In this document: in pieces, positions 21,100 to 33,014 of the stretch | Numbering within the stretch: position 1 is the first letter of the stretch | Layout of the letters: each line of letters opens with the position of its first letter | NCBI GenBank assembly: GCA_036346275.1 | Contig: CM070719.1 | Location: 12,751,185-12,815,184, forward strand | Reading direction: 5' to 3' | Source of the DNA: Otatea glauca | Lineage: Eukaryota; Streptophyta; Magnoliopsida; Poales; Poaceae | DNA length: 64,000 nt | Notes under the pieces: generated by a model | Seen by the model: only the letters and a program-made list of their open reading frames with translations | Databases searched by the model: none | Told to the model about the DNA's origin: nothing | Made by a program: the position numbers and the translations under genes

Positions 21100-23646
21100 T
21101 CAATCACGGCCACGCTTCCTGATCTGGCCCGTTGGGTACGTGAGTGGCGACGGCGGACGGACATCCCTCCTAGGCCGGCCCTGCGGCGCAGGGGTAGAGT
21201 AGTGTGGTGGTGACGAGGGCGTGTCCTGTGGCGGCGCTCCAGAGAGCTAAGAGGGGGCGAGGTAGTCGGTCGACAGGTACTCCTCCAAGTTGAACTCGAG
21301 GTCCGCAGGGTCGTCGAAACCACCCTGGGGTCCTGCTGGGGCGCGAGACGACGAGGGAGCCTTCGCAGCCCAATGTCCCCACTGCTGTTGCGTGGGAGCG
21401 TAACTAGGAACCGGTGGGGTAGGGAGAGATGAGGAAGGAGCCTCCTCATCCCACTGTCCCCACTGCAGCTGCGTGGGAATGTAATGAGGCACCGGCGGGG
21501 GTAGGGCGAGGTGCTGGGCCGCGGGGACGTGGTGTGATGCGTCCGTCGATGTCTCCGCGCCCCCGGCAGGTGGCCAAGCGAACCAACCGCCTCATCCTAT
21601 CGAGTACCCGCTCCCAAGCTGCCTCGGCCTCGGCGGTGGTCACCTGTATGCCCGCCCGAAGGCGCGCCAACATGGACACAACCTCCACCTCAACCTCCCC
21701 GACGAGATGTGCCTGCATGTAACGTCAGATTGGTATTAAGTAATTTACATGAAAAAGACGTGCCCATGTAGCTTCGATTGCAACACTTACCGCGGAGTTG
21801 TCCCTCTGGGACATCTGTGAAGGGTACGTGTCCGTCACCGATGTCTGCCGTGCGACTACGGTGCTGGTGTGTACCCCACCTTGAGGCAAGTGCGCGGTGC
21901 GAACCACTCCATGTACTCATCGTACATGTCAGGGTCGTACGGCCGGGTCTCGGTGATCCTCTCATCGAGTGCGGCGTCCCACTGCACTGCCCATGGCTGC
22001 ATACGGTGCACGAACTGAGTGCCCACTGCAGCACCCATACGGGTCATCCTGCAATGCAAAAACAGTAAGTACACACCACATTCATTCTGCAGAGATGCGG
22101 AGTACTAGGATCAGGAGAAGTACCTGTGAGCGCCACGTGCAACAACGTGACGAGGCGGCAAGGGAATGGACTGGAACAGGCCGAACTGCCGCAGCACTCG
22201 GTGCGGGGAGTACTCCTTGACACACAGGTCAAAGACGAGAACCTTACGGGTGAGCCAGAAGGCCTCATCTCGCGTGCCAAGCATGAAGACCCCGTAAGGT
22301 GCTCAGGCGTGGACGTCGTATGCGGTGTATGGCGTCCACCGCACGTCCTCGTCGTGGAGGCGGTCTAACTCCCGAACGAACTCGAGGTAGGACCTCCTCA
22401 CCTGTCGGTGCGCGTACGTCCGCTGCGAGGAAATAAGAAATGGCGGAGGTTATTGAAGTGCGTAAGTGGGAAAAAAGATACGAGGGAGCATACTTGTCGT
22501 CGGACCCAGTAGTGGCCCATGGTGGGCCAGTCCACCGGGTCATCTCTGTAAAGGTACTGGGGGTACGGTGCGGTGTCAACAGTAGGCCTACCGATGGAGA
22601 AACGCTCCCAGGACCACAACTGAAGGAGTAGGACGCAACCCGACATCGTCGCGTCCTGCTCCGCCCGAGAGACGGCGTTGCACAGACCTCTGTACGTCGC
22701 CGCAAGCACAGCTGAGGCCCACGACCACTGCATATCTATTTACAATGGGGAAGTTAGACGTGCTCCGCTGAGAGGAGAGTTGAACTGAGTGTGTTACCTC
22801 AACCACCGGGGTGTCGGCGATGTGCTGGGCGTACTCGATCAGGTGCCGGTCCACCGTGTTCCCGTGGGAGGATGGGAACATCACCCAACCGAACAACAAC
22901 AGGAGGTATGCCTCCAGATGGCGGGCCACGTCCTCCTCCTCTGCGTGCGGGTGGAGCAGCTCAGCCTGTAGCGTTCGTAACAAACATTATCAGCAACTTA
23001 GCGCTTCTCTGTTAATTCGCAAAGAAAGAGGTACTCACCGTGAACTGAAGCAGCCACACCTTTATCGGTCCGTGCCGCTCACCCTGCCTGAGGGGCCGGT
23101 AGGGGGCTGCCTGGGGCTGCCGCTGCACATCGGCGAACCGCGCAGACAACTCCGCGTGCCACGTGACGGAGGCGTCGTGCGGCACAATTGTCGAACCCGC
23201 ACAAGGGAGGCATAGGATGTACGACACATCCTGTAGCGTCGGAGCCATCTCTCCGTAGGGAAGGTGGAACGTGTGCGTCTTCGGTCTCCACCGCTCCACG
23301 AGTGCGGCCAGCAGGGACCGGTCGTACCCGAACCGTGGGACCTCCCTACCCTCTAACGGGAGAGTCACCTGCTCCACCATCCTACAGAGGGGAAGTAAGC
23401 CAGCCGCTCGCAACCTGCATGTAGTGCATTGCGTCGTTCGAATTGCATTCATAGGTAAGTACATGTACGTAAAAGATTGCAAGCGTTGGTAGATTACCGT
23501 GGAACCCAACGTGGGTCAATGCGAAGCAGCTCGTTGGGCAACCGAGGTCGGAGTGTCCCTAGCTCTCGGTTCTACTCTGCAGAGTACCTAGACCAGTGGG
23601 TCGCATCCACGGTCGCGTTGAGCAGCTCAGGGCAAGGTCGCGCCAT
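21100..23646 (-). pseudogene. Plant mobile domain (PMD) gene of the MULE, 7 exons
   Basis: Exons on the minus strand, each bounded by GT/AG, are 23646-23498, 23414-23039, 22965-22798, 22735-22494, 22422-22124, 22048-21791 and 21712-21100. PMD hallmarks are present: LLRIDPRWVP, LRAAGLLPLCRMVE, THTFHLPYGEMAPTLQDVSY, LLLLFGWVMFPSSHGNTVD, TYRGLCNAVSR, QLWSWERFSIGRP and HRMQPWAVQWDAALDERITE. PMD proteins include the Arabidopsis silencing and genome-stability factors MAIN and MAIL1 and many transposon-borne copies. This copy has in-frame stops in exon 1 (TAG 23574-23572), exon 5 (TGA 22305-22303) and exon 6 (TAG 21858-21856), and a frameshift plus TAG in exon 7. The C-terminal exon is proline/serine-rich and ends IRKRGRD. 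All splice sites are kept, so inactivation is recent or the stops are few. Confidence 0.8.
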
Positions 23647-23941
23647 CGTCGCCTATTACAAAGCAAATACAACAAATTTGTCAGTAATTAAATGTGCACA
23701 CAAAATGAAATGCGAAATAACGAATTGTACCATACTCAACAAACAATACAAAAGATGAAGACATGGTCGATGAGGCACAACGCCGAGAATTACATTATCC
23801 TCGTAGCAATTAACTGGTACATCGAAAAAGTACATGATGTGAATAACAACTAACTGGAAGTGCGAAAATTACATGATTGGAACAACAGTTCACTGGTACA
23901 TGATCAAATCTTACAAGATGCGAAGAACATCGAAAATTACA

Positions 23942-26561
23942 TTATCCGCGGTTGCGACACGCCTCGGACTCGTCCATATCGTTACGAATGCGCCGTGTCC
24001 TTCGACGCCCGACCTTCAGCCTAAACATTCGGATGTCCGGTACCCATCGATGCTCCGGAGGGGGGCGGTTGTGAACGATCCATCCACTCGGTACCCATAC
24101 ACCTCGTGATGCCACGTGTTGAGAACACTTTGCTTGTAGTAGTAGGGGGAGATGTACGGACGACATGATTGATGCATCTTCGCGGCTGCGGTAATGACGT
24201 GCGAGCACGGCAAGTGCAGCAGGCGTGGTTTCTGGCAGGAGCACTCGCAGTCAGCTACTCGGAGTATGCATAGATGGGAAGTCCTCTCCCGGTGGGCACC
24301 CCTGCGACCTCGGTCACCGCAGTGCACGTGGTATCTCCGTTCCACGCCACTCTCCGGTGTCACCCGATGTGTCTGCGCCTTTCTTGTATTCTTGGACATG
24401 TACGTAGATACAACCGTTGAGTACGACATTCGATTGTCCGACATACATGCTGCGGAGCTCTTGTATCGCTCAATGAAATATCTCTGTGTCCCTAGTAAGA
24501 CACCTTAAACTATACCCACCAGTGGAAGACATCTGGTGCCTTTCATTACCCAGTTGTAAATCTTCGCCAGGTTCGTTATCATGATTTCGTAACACGAGCC
24601 GTCCTCGTCATGCAGAAGGGACCATTTCTCCAAAGGCTCATGCCGTATCCAGTCGGTGAAACTCTTTATGCTGGTCCCCGGCCTACGCCGAATGTTTGGG
24701 GCATCTGTCAGGAGCGCACACAAGGCTGTGGGGTCCTCTCCTTGCTCATGGTACACCATTGGGTTCCTTGATGAACCAGTGGTATCTCTTGGATTCATTG
24801 ACTACTTCTTCGTTAGTTCATCCAACGTCCTCCAAAGCGCGTCGAACTTCCTCCGTTGGTTCTGTTTGCACAGCCGCTTGAACATGTTCATAAGCTCTTT
24901 GTTCCTGAACTGACAGAAAAAATTGGCACCCATGTGCCTCATACACCACCTGCTCTTCAGGTCCGGCCACTTTGCTGCTCCCACGACGGCGGACCCTTGT
25001 TGCATATCCACGATCGCCCTTAGCAGCCCTGCATGTCGGTCATGGATGACACAAACATCAATCCTGTCCAGAACAACTGCTAGCTTCACTCTTTCAAAGA
25101 ACCAGTACCAGCTCTCCGTGTTTTCCCCCTCCACGAAGGCCAATGCAACCGGTAGAACCTGGTTGTTGGCGTCCACCGCGATCGCAGTTAGAATCTGGCC
25201 CTTGTACTTCCCCGTGAGGAATGTGCCGTCCATGCAAATGACCAAGGCGGCGATCTTTGAACGCATTTATGCATGCGCCCAGGGCGAAGAATGCACGCTG
25301 CAAGACCCACTTACCCGCGCACACACCACCCGCAGGAAACTCCGCAAGGTCGACGGATGTACCGGGGTTCCTACGTGCTATTGCCCTCAGCAAGTGGGGA
25401 ATATTCTCGTAGAAAGCCTCGTACGTCCCGAACCGTATTTCCAGAGCTGTCCTTTTCGCTCTCCATGCCTTTTCGTAGCTAATCTTGTACTGAAACCTCT
25501 CCTCCATAGCTGTGATAATAGATCGAGGCTGCAGGTGCGGATTGTCCACGATCTGACCATAAAACACATTTGCCACCCAAGTGGACGACAGATTGCGGTG
25601 TCCCTGCTCCGCTTCTTCCAGCTCGCAGTTATGCTCCATCACTATGGAACATTTTTCCAGTAGTCCTTCCACTTCCCCTTGTACGCATGCACCCGCCATG
25701 GGCACGAATCAACTACGCACTTCACGTCGTACTCCTTCTTGCTGGACTTCACTACCCTGAATTGCCGCTGGAGAGACATTGCCCAGTACTTCACCGCATC
25801 CATTACAGCCTCCTTGTCTTTATATATGGCCCACTCCGTCACCTCGTTCTCACGATACTCCCATGCATCAATGTTCCCTTAATTCATTGTTAGGTCTTCG
25901 AAACTGTAATTGGTCCACGCACCAGGGATAGGCACCTCAGAAGCGTTCTCCTCCTCATCGGAGTGCTCACCATCAGGAACTTCCTCATCCGCACGATCCA
26001 CCTCTTCCATCAGGTCAACTATGTCTTTCATCTCCTCCCCCTCGTCGGCCACCCCTCGCGCCTCCACCACTGTCTCCTCTGTCCCCCCGATCCCTTCGCC
26101 ACCACCAATCTCGTGCTCCTCGTCTCCGGGCTCCTCGCCACCTTCCTCTTCGCATCCTTCTACATTTGACATCCCCTCCCCTGTAATGTCCACCCCGACA
26201 TCACGAACTTGCGACACCGATGGAGCTACCGGGTAGCACTGTACCAACAACATGAGCGGCCAACCCCGCTCTACGGCAAAACCAACATAACTCCTCCATG
26301 TTGATGTCGAGTTAATAGGAATCAACTCTCCATAAAAACAGTCTTGCACACGGCTCACTACTGCTCTGACCCGCAACCGAACAGTCTGGGGATCCAAACT
26401 GAACATCCGAGACATCCACTCCAACAAACCCTTGTATGTCCTATCGCTCGGTCTACATATGCCCCGTACGACTCTTGAAAATGATGATAAATCCACCCCA
26501 TCCGCCCCTGTGCTATCTCCCCATCTCCATAAAATATTTGGAAATACAATTTCTTCGACAT
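23942..26561 (-). pseudogene. MURA-type MULE transposase
   Basis: Reading from 26561: an N-terminal segment (MSKKLYFQIFYGDGEIAQG), a long acidic linker (26160-25880), a MuDR-type DNA-binding segment (FRVVKSSKKEYDVKCVVDSC then WRVHAY, 25770-25680), the DDE core (VICMDGTFLTGKYKGQ, VCVIHDRHAGLL, WCMRHMGANF with its Cys-x2-His, 25250-24930) and a SWIM zinc finger (CECSCQKPRLLHLPCSH, 24270-24200). It closes with GRRRTRRIRNDMDESE just before the stop at 23942. The order is that of plant MURA-like transposases, which cut and rejoin MULE ends in the nucleus. The frame is broken by at least three frameshifts (near 26500, 25640 and 25270) and an in-frame TAA (25881-25879). An exon boundary with AG lies just upstream of the start at 26562. 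Confidence 0.85.
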
Positions 26562-26790
26562 GCTGCAACGTTAGAGGGAAAAATATTACTCTAAAATACA
26601 ATATACGAAACATACATTGATCGTACTACAAAATACGACTATAAATAAGTGATTAGACTATAAATAAGTAATTCGACTTGCCTACCATATGGCCTAACAT
26701 TATATTTGTGCCACATTACATTAACCCTACCAAATTAAATTTGTAAATATTGCCTACTATTTTCATTGTATTCAATTTCTATATACTGAA

Positions 26791-27440
26791 TACTACATTA
26801 AATTTGTAGCGTACTAAATACTATACAATCCTGAAATTTCTAAAAACTAAATACTACACTAAAGTTCTAAATATGAACTGCGACATTAAATTTCTAAACA
26901 ACACTATCCGAGAAATTCTAAATGCTACACAATCCTAAATTTTCTAAACAATATAATAGATTTCTAATACTACATTAAATTTGTAGCGTACTAAATACTA
27001 TACAATCCTGAAATTTCTAAAAACTAAATACTACACTAAAGTTCTAAATATGAACTGCGACATTAAATTTCTAAACAACACTATCCGAAAAATTCTAAAC
27101 GCTACACAATCCTAAATTTTGTAAACACTATAATAGATTTCTAATACTACATTAAATTTGTAATGTACTAAATACTATACAATCCTAAAATTTCTAAAAA
27201 CTAAATACTACATTAAAATTCTAAATATGAACTGCGACATTAAATTTCGAAACTACACTATCCGAAAAATTCTAAACGCTACACAATCTTAAATTTTCTA
27301 GACACTACAATAAATTTCTAAATATTAAATGCTACATTAAAATTCTAAATACCACACAGTCCTACAAAATTTTCTAAACACTACAAAATCCTAAAATTTC
27401 TAAATAATAAATGGTACATTTAACTTCTACATAACTAAAC
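26791..27440. repeat. 177-bp tandem repeat upstream of the MULE transposase
   Basis: Units beginning TACTACATTAAATTTGTA start at 26791, 26968 and 27145, so the period is exactly 177 bp with about 3.6 copies; copies 1 and 2 are almost identical and copies 3 and 4 more diverged. Each unit is itself a higher-order repeat of roughly 25-35-bp pieces of the form ACTAAATTTCTAAA. It lies between the transposase start and the likely right end of the MULE, so it may be a subterminal array. It is non-coding. Confidence 0.85.
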
Positions 27441-27484
27441 AATCATAAAAAAATTTGTAAATATACCTTCGCAGAAACGACGAA

Positions 27485-27645
27485 TCGACTTTTCCCCCCC
27501 TCTTCTTCTTCTTTCTCTTCTTTTTTTCTTCTTCTTCTTCTTCTTCTTCTTCTTTCTTCTTCTTCTTCTTCTTCTTCTTCTTCTTTCTCTTCTTCTCTTC
27601 TTCTTCCTTTTCTTCTTTCTCTTCTTCTTCTCTCATTTGCTGCCT
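27485..27645. repeat. CTT/TTC microsatellite
   Basis: A long run of CTT repeats interspersed with TCTTC. It lies between the 177-bp array and the likely right end of the MULE. Glu/Lys-rich frames on the minus strand (27427-27688) are translations of this repeat. Confidence 0.9.
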
Positions 27646-27819
27646 CGGTAGAAGCGAGCACGGCTTTTAAATGTCCTCGTCGCCTCAAAGATTTGGCGCC
27701 ATTTTTAATCGTAGAAAAATTAAAAATAGTGGTACTAAACTTTCATGAAAAAATCGGCTAAAATCGGCCCTCAATTTTTTAATCCGAGCGAATGACACCC
27801 CTAAGACATGTCTCACTAC

Positions 27820-30159
27820 TAGAGGTGGGTGTCGTGCCTAAACCGTGCCAGTCCACGATGGCCTGTCATGCCCGCCGTGCCATGCCATGCCCGGTCCAGC
27901 TCGCCTTTAGTGAGCCCAGGCATGGCCCATTTGCGCTTCGTGCCTGCTTTGTGTCATACCGGCCTAGGCCTAGCCCATTTGCTGAAGACGCACAAAGCTG
28001 AGGTAGTGGACACAAATATTAAAGGAAAAATGAACTAAATTTTATTCATTCTTGAAAAGGTACTGAGTGACATTTGTAGTGCTTGTGTGAGTACACGATA
28101 CTTCTTAGTACAAAGACTTGTACAATGCAAGAAACTGCTCTCTCTCTCTCACCAGTCTCTCTCAATCTCTCTCCCCTCTCTCGCCCGTCTCTCTCAATGT
28201 CTCTCAGCTCTCTCTTGCCCATCTCTCTCAGCTCTCTCTCTCTCTCTCGCCCATTGCTCCCTCTCTTAGCTCTTCCTCTCTCTCGCTCGTCTCACTCAAT
28301 CTCTCGCATGTTTCTCTCACACGCTCTCTCTCGCCCATTGCCCCACTCTCTCTCGCCCATCTCTCTCAACTCTCTCAGTTCTCTCTCGCTCATCGCTCTC
28401 TCAATCTCTCTCAGCGATGAGTGAGTGAAGCGGTGAGAGGAGTGGAGAGAGCGAGGAGAGAATGAGAGAGATAGAACAACGAGTGAGCGAGCAGCAAGAG
28501 GAGCAGAGAGAGCTAGGTGCGGTGCCGACCAAGGAGATGGAGAGAGAGGGCTTGAGAGAGTGAGGGTCAGTGGAAAAGCTAGAATCGAAAAAGAGGGTAG
28601 GTTCAAAACCTCAAAGAATCAATTTCAACTCGATGAGCTGATATACTGATATCAACTCAATGCGATGCCCCGAATCAGCAATAATTTTATTTAGATTAAA
28701 TTATAGTCCAAGTCTCTGTAGTTGAGTTGTGCTCTTATCGATTGGAGTACCACCTCAATTGATTGCTAATTAATTACACAAAGTTCGTTTCTCCATATTG
28801 AAAATCTACGAATAAATACGAGTGTACAAGTATACAACTATATTATATACTAAAGTGCAATAAAATACTAAAGTGCAATATTGTTAATTTCTCCATCTAT
28901 ACCCCTTTATAATGCACCTAAGCATTCTTTTCTATGTCCACCCCAAATAATGCACCCCACTAGAGATGACCCAACCTTCATGCACCCAGCGAAACGTCTC
29001 CAGAAACTTGCCTCCATCAAAATTAACCTCTCAGATCTTTCCTTAACTTTACTCACCCACATCCGATGGCCATTATTTAATGTGTCTAACTCATCCCTGT
29101 GGCCCACAACAGATCTCCCCCCACCTCCACCATCATTTCAAGGAAAAGGAAACAAATATCCTGGAATTAAGGAAAAGGAAACAAATATTCTAGAAAAGGA
29201 AAATACCATATATTACGTGCTGGAAAAAGGAAACCGGAAGACAGTGCACTATACAAGTATTATTAAAGTGAAGTATCGGAGGAGCATCACTTGAATATTG
29301 TTAAGCTTTCCATATTATATATTAAAGTGCAATGTAATTAAAAAGAAAGCAATAAATCCCACTAGAACCTAAACTGGAATTAAATTCACTTTTGAGATCT
29401 AATTCAAATCCTGCTGGCTTTAATGGCTGTCTTTTGGGCCTCTTCAGTTCACGGGCGCGCAAATGAGCTGGCCGACTCGGGCGGGGCGACGGCCCCGGGC
29501 AAGCGATAGGCGAGTTGCTGGCGCCCGACGAGGGCGATACGGACGGCGGCCGTGGGCGGAGGTGGCCGTGGAGGCCAGTGGCGCGATGGCGTGCCGGTTG
29601 AGGCGGAGGCGGGCGGCGTGTGGGCACCAGAAGGTGGGTGGCCGCCGGATGACGGAGTAGCAGTCGGTCGGCTAAAATGAGCCGGGCCGACAGGCATTGG
29701 CGCCCGACGTGGAGGCCCGGAGAGCAAAGGCGGAGGGTCCGCAAAGGCAGGGCCGACTGACTGGAGCGGACCAAAGCGGGATGCCGATGGAGGCGGCGCG
29801 GTGGGCGAGGTGATGCAGCGGGAGTGGGAGGCGAGGCGCGGCTGATGGTGCGGGAGGCGAGGCGCAACTGCTGGTGCGGGAGGCGAGGCGATGGGTGCGG
29901 CGGGTGAAGGCGCGGCAACGGCTCTGCGACGATGTCGACGCGACGCAGCACAGGTAACCCCCAACGCGGCCCCGCTCCTCTCCCCCACCTCCCTGCCGCG
30001 GGCCGTCGTGCCGTGTCGTCCTCTGTGCAGCCGTACCGGCATAGACCTTGCTCAAAAAAGTACCGTGCCGACATGGCACGGCCCACATCGTATCGGACCG
30101 AGCTGTGCCCACCGTGCCTCGGGCCGGCCTAAAAAGGCCCGGCCCGATGCCCACCTCTA
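27820..30159 (+). mobile_element. hAT-type non-autonomous element, copy N3
   Basis: The ends TAGAGGTGGGTGTC and, reverse-complemented, TAGAGGTGGGCATC are flanked by a perfect 8-bp duplication CTCACTAC (27812-27819 and 30160-30167). It shares AGGTAGTGGACACAAATATT (28001-28020) with N1. At 2340 bp it is longer than N1 and N2. The excess is a segment around 28620-29440 bounded by direct repeats of TATTATATACTAAAGTGCAAT type (28843 and 29316) and a GC-rich part at 29450-30050. No transposase frame is present; open frames at 29322-30086 and 29449-30042 (minus) are GC-rich shadows. Confidence 0.85.
28133..28425 (+). repeat. CT-rich imperfect microsatellite inside N3
   Basis: TCTCTCTC and TCTCTCAATC units, followed at 28425-28560 by a GAGAGAG-rich stretch, so the two halves could pair as a large imperfect hairpin. 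Confidence 0.8.
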
Positions 30160-30167
30160 CTCACTAC

Positions 30168-31286
30168 GATGTTCATGTTAAGTTAGCATTCATTATCTTC
30201 CATCCATCTCCGCCCACTCAGCTAGCATGAAAAGACTAATTTAGCCTTGTATCTAGAGTGCGCATGTTCAGTTTGGCTAAACCAGTTGGCTCGATTGATC
30301 AAACCCACTCTTGTGCTACTCGATCCAAGCATAGGGAGATCAGACGATTCTCGCAGCGGAGCACAAGAGTTCGAGTGTTGGGCTCACTTGTCGCAGCTTG
30401 AGGTCAGCGACGCGGTTGTTCCAACGTATCCTTGTGACTCCGTGCACGAGTGTTGGATTGACAATGTGTGTATCAGAGCTGGATATGGCAACGCAGCATT
30501 AATTGCTGCAATGACCAGCAATGGCGGCCTCCTCTCCCTGATCCCGCAACATGCAGGTCCCCCTAGGGCAATGCTGGTACTCCTCAACGCAGGTTCTCTG
30601 CTGCAACCACCAGCCACCATGCAGGTCTCCTTGATTCCTCTCTGATTTTGTTTTGGCTTTGGGGGCAATGGTAGCAGACGGCAGCCCTAGGGCTCCTGCA
30701 CTGCCATGAGAGAGAAGGGAGCGAACTAGGAAAGATCAAACACATTCTGAAATAGCGGGCATGTTTGGAAACGCATGAATTTCGTGAAAATAACAGAGTA
30801 TTTCACTTGAAACAGAACAATTCTCATGTAAATAAGAAATAATTTCCTGCGTTACAGATAGGCCTATGCTAAGATCACACTGCAACTTTGTCTATCCTAA
30901 CAGATCAACCACATACCAACAATAGCACCTGTCGGTCAGTAACAAAACGAAGCTCATCTACACGTAAAAGTGGTAAAACGGACGGAAGAAAGCATCGGAG
31001 TACACAGCATGCTAACGACGAACCAATCCTTCAAAAAATAGGAATAATTTATGATTTGGCCTCATTTATTTGTGTCATTTATCATTTGTCCTGTGATGTC
31101 TCAGTGATATACGGGCCCTAGGGCCAAATGTCGGTGAGATAAACGGGGCAAATGATAATTGCACCAACTAAAACAGGGCAAATAATCAATTCTTAAAAAA
31201 AAATACAACTCATCCTGCTTGCAATCATCAATGGAATGTGAGCTATAGGCAGTTCTAACCATACGTACGATAGGTTGATAGGTCGA
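30168..31286. other. Intergenic stretch left of the nested stack
   Basis: A 132-codon open frame (30247-30645) has no recognisable domain; I do not call it a gene. A palindromic zone around GGGCCCTAGGGCC (31111-31123), with partly complementary flanks containing CAAATGAT, occupies 31030-31180 and may be a decayed foldback element. Confidence 0.4.
30757..30863. mobile_element. Possible Tourist-like MITE
   Basis: The left end GGGCATGTTTGGAAACGCAT and the reverse complement of the right end GGCCTATCTGTAACGCAGG both resemble the common grass MITE terminus GGGCCTGTTTGGAACGCAGG. No clean target duplication is visible. Confidence 0.42.
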
Positions 31287-31291
31287 CAACC

Positions 31292-33001
31292 TGGAGGACT
31301 GGAAAGGTGACTAGGGGGAGGTGAATAGGAGTCAAATAAATATTTCCCAAATAAGATTTTCTCTCAAAAAACCAAGCTAAACCCCTAAGAGATCAAATGA
31401 AAGCGGAAAAAAATTTCAATTTTCAGAGATCTCAACCTGGGAGTGGCAGTATCGCCTATCTAGGGGCGGTACCATCGTAGTAAACAGTAAAATCAGCACG
31501 AGTTTAAATACAAAAATCGGTATATCTTTTGATCAGCTGATCCAAACCTCATGAAACATTGTATACACCTTCCTATGCATGTCAGGAACCTATTCCAATC
31601 TTCAATCGCAATGATTGACGTCAAGTTCCTACATTTTTCAAATTTACTAAAGGTTGCACCAAAACTGGGTCAAAACCCAAATCTTCACCCTGTGCTTGCT
31701 CGTAGAGATTTGATGATCAAAATGACCTTAGGTGGCCTCCCACATGTCACAGGAAGCAAAACTCCAAACAAATTGCCCCCAAAAGTATAAGAACACAATC
31801 TAACGAAAATCCTTCTCTCACAAGTTAAAAACCAGTTTCTTGAGAATCTTTTGATGAACAAGTGAGATCTTGCCAAGATGATTAGGATATGATCTCTAGA
31901 AGATATATCCATCAATAACTCATCCTTGGCAACACAAGATCAAGAGGAGAAGAGACCAAGAAAGAAAGATCAAAACTCAAAAAGAGGGAAGATCAAAATA
32001 AGAGACAAAGCTTGAGTACGAATATTAATTTCATTTTATAGTAAGATGGATGATTACAAAGCCTCTCACGTGAGGGTAAATCTCCCAAGGAGCACTCACA
32101 CACACAAAAGAAAACCAAAATCTTGTGGAAACCCTAATCCATCTCTTACACTTAAGGCTTTAGGCCTCACCTCCCTCTACATCTCCTTATATAGAGGAGG
32201 CAACCCTAACCTTAAAACCTGAATACACAAGTGGATACCATCCATATTTACATAGGCTAGCATTCTGGACCTCAACTCCTCCCTGAGCGTAGTCTTAGTC
32301 CATGCGTTGCCTGCCATGTCCATTACCAATGATTTACGCTTTGGCTACTTGTCTTCCCTGCTGGCAACTACTTTATGGCCTCAGTCATCTTTTGGTGTCC
32401 CTTGACCATTCTGGACCTCATCACTCCTAGCCTAGTTCTGGTCTCCTCTGCCTCACCATAACCTAGCTCCAAAGTTCTGCAACCAACATGAAAAACCAAA
32501 CCGTCACATAGCATTGTTCATAATGATATGCAATAAACTTTACATAATCAAAACCAAAATCACAACTCGCTGACAGATCCGGTACTACCGCCAACCAAAG
32601 GCCGGTAGTACCGCAAGACCGGTACTACCACTCCCTGGTAGCCGGTAGTACCGCTCCCTCGAACATTATGAGAAATCACACTCCGAAAAATAACTACCCC
32701 AACTACGAGTCATTAGTGCCGCTCGACCGGTACTATCGCCCCCTAGGCTGATAGTGCTGATTTTTCTAAGACTCGAAAAAACACTCTCCTGGAAAAAAAA
32801 CTACCTCTCTCCTAGACCTAGTAGCAACACAAGGTCGAAAGTACCGCTCCCTAGGGCCAATAGTGCCACCCATATTGACAAACACCTCAAACTGCTTAAA
32901 ATTCAAAATGAATTGAAATCAAACTCAAACTTGAGCACCACAAGCTCAAACACTGTCAATTACTCATCACACATATGGGTAGACCTCCACATGGATTTTC
33001 A
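31292..33001 (-). repeat. Copia-3 3' LTR (left copy)
   Basis: 1710 bp, delimited by alignment to 58824-60885 and by the polypurine tract at its inner edge. It lacks roughly 350 bp present in the right copy around 59880-60230; the break lies near 32270. It holds several CGGTAGTACCG-type motifs at 32578-32660, and only (CA)5 where the right copy has (CA)40. Confidence 0.85.
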
Positions 33002-33014
33002 ATCTCTCCCTTGA
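33002..33014 (-). other. Copia-3 polypurine tract
   Basis: On the minus strand the sequence just before the 3' LTR reads TCAAGGGAGAGAT, a purine-rich tract adjoining the LTR start TGAAAATCC. Confidence 0.65.

Larger units (their letters stand above)
20162..26561 (-). mobile_element. Mutator-like element (MULE) with PMD and GRF cargo genes
   Basis: Three genes lie head to tail on the minus strand within 6.4 kb: a MURA-type transposase (26561-23942), a plant-mobile-domain gene (23646-21100) and a GRF-type zinc-finger gene (20621-20162). Association of plant mobile domains with MULEs is established knowledge; the coordinates given cover only the genes. The true element probably extends to about 18.83 kb on the left and 27.78 kb on the right, but I could not prove the terminal repeats or the 9-bp duplication. 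Confidence 0.75.

Noticed and set aside
27427..27688. Glu/Lys-rich frames on the minus strand
   Set aside because: Translation of the CTT microsatellite.
18846..27740. Clear MULE terminal inverted repeats
   Set aside because: The resemblance between 18846-18894 and the inverted 27686-27740 is A/T-rich and short, and no 9-bp duplication was found, so I kept only the gene-bearing core as the element.
29322..30086. 254-codon and 197-codon minus-strand frames in hAT copy N3
   Set aside because: Low-complexity GC-rich frames overlapping each other in different phases; no recognisable domain.
30470..30485. Possible primer-binding site (GTATCAGAGCTGG)
   Set aside because: It matches part of the initiator-Met site but has no LTR end to its left and no gag to its right.
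30247..30645. 132-codon plus-strand frame next to the nested stack
   Set aside because: No recognisable domain, no codon-use or context support; might deserve a database search but cannot be called a gene from the sequence.
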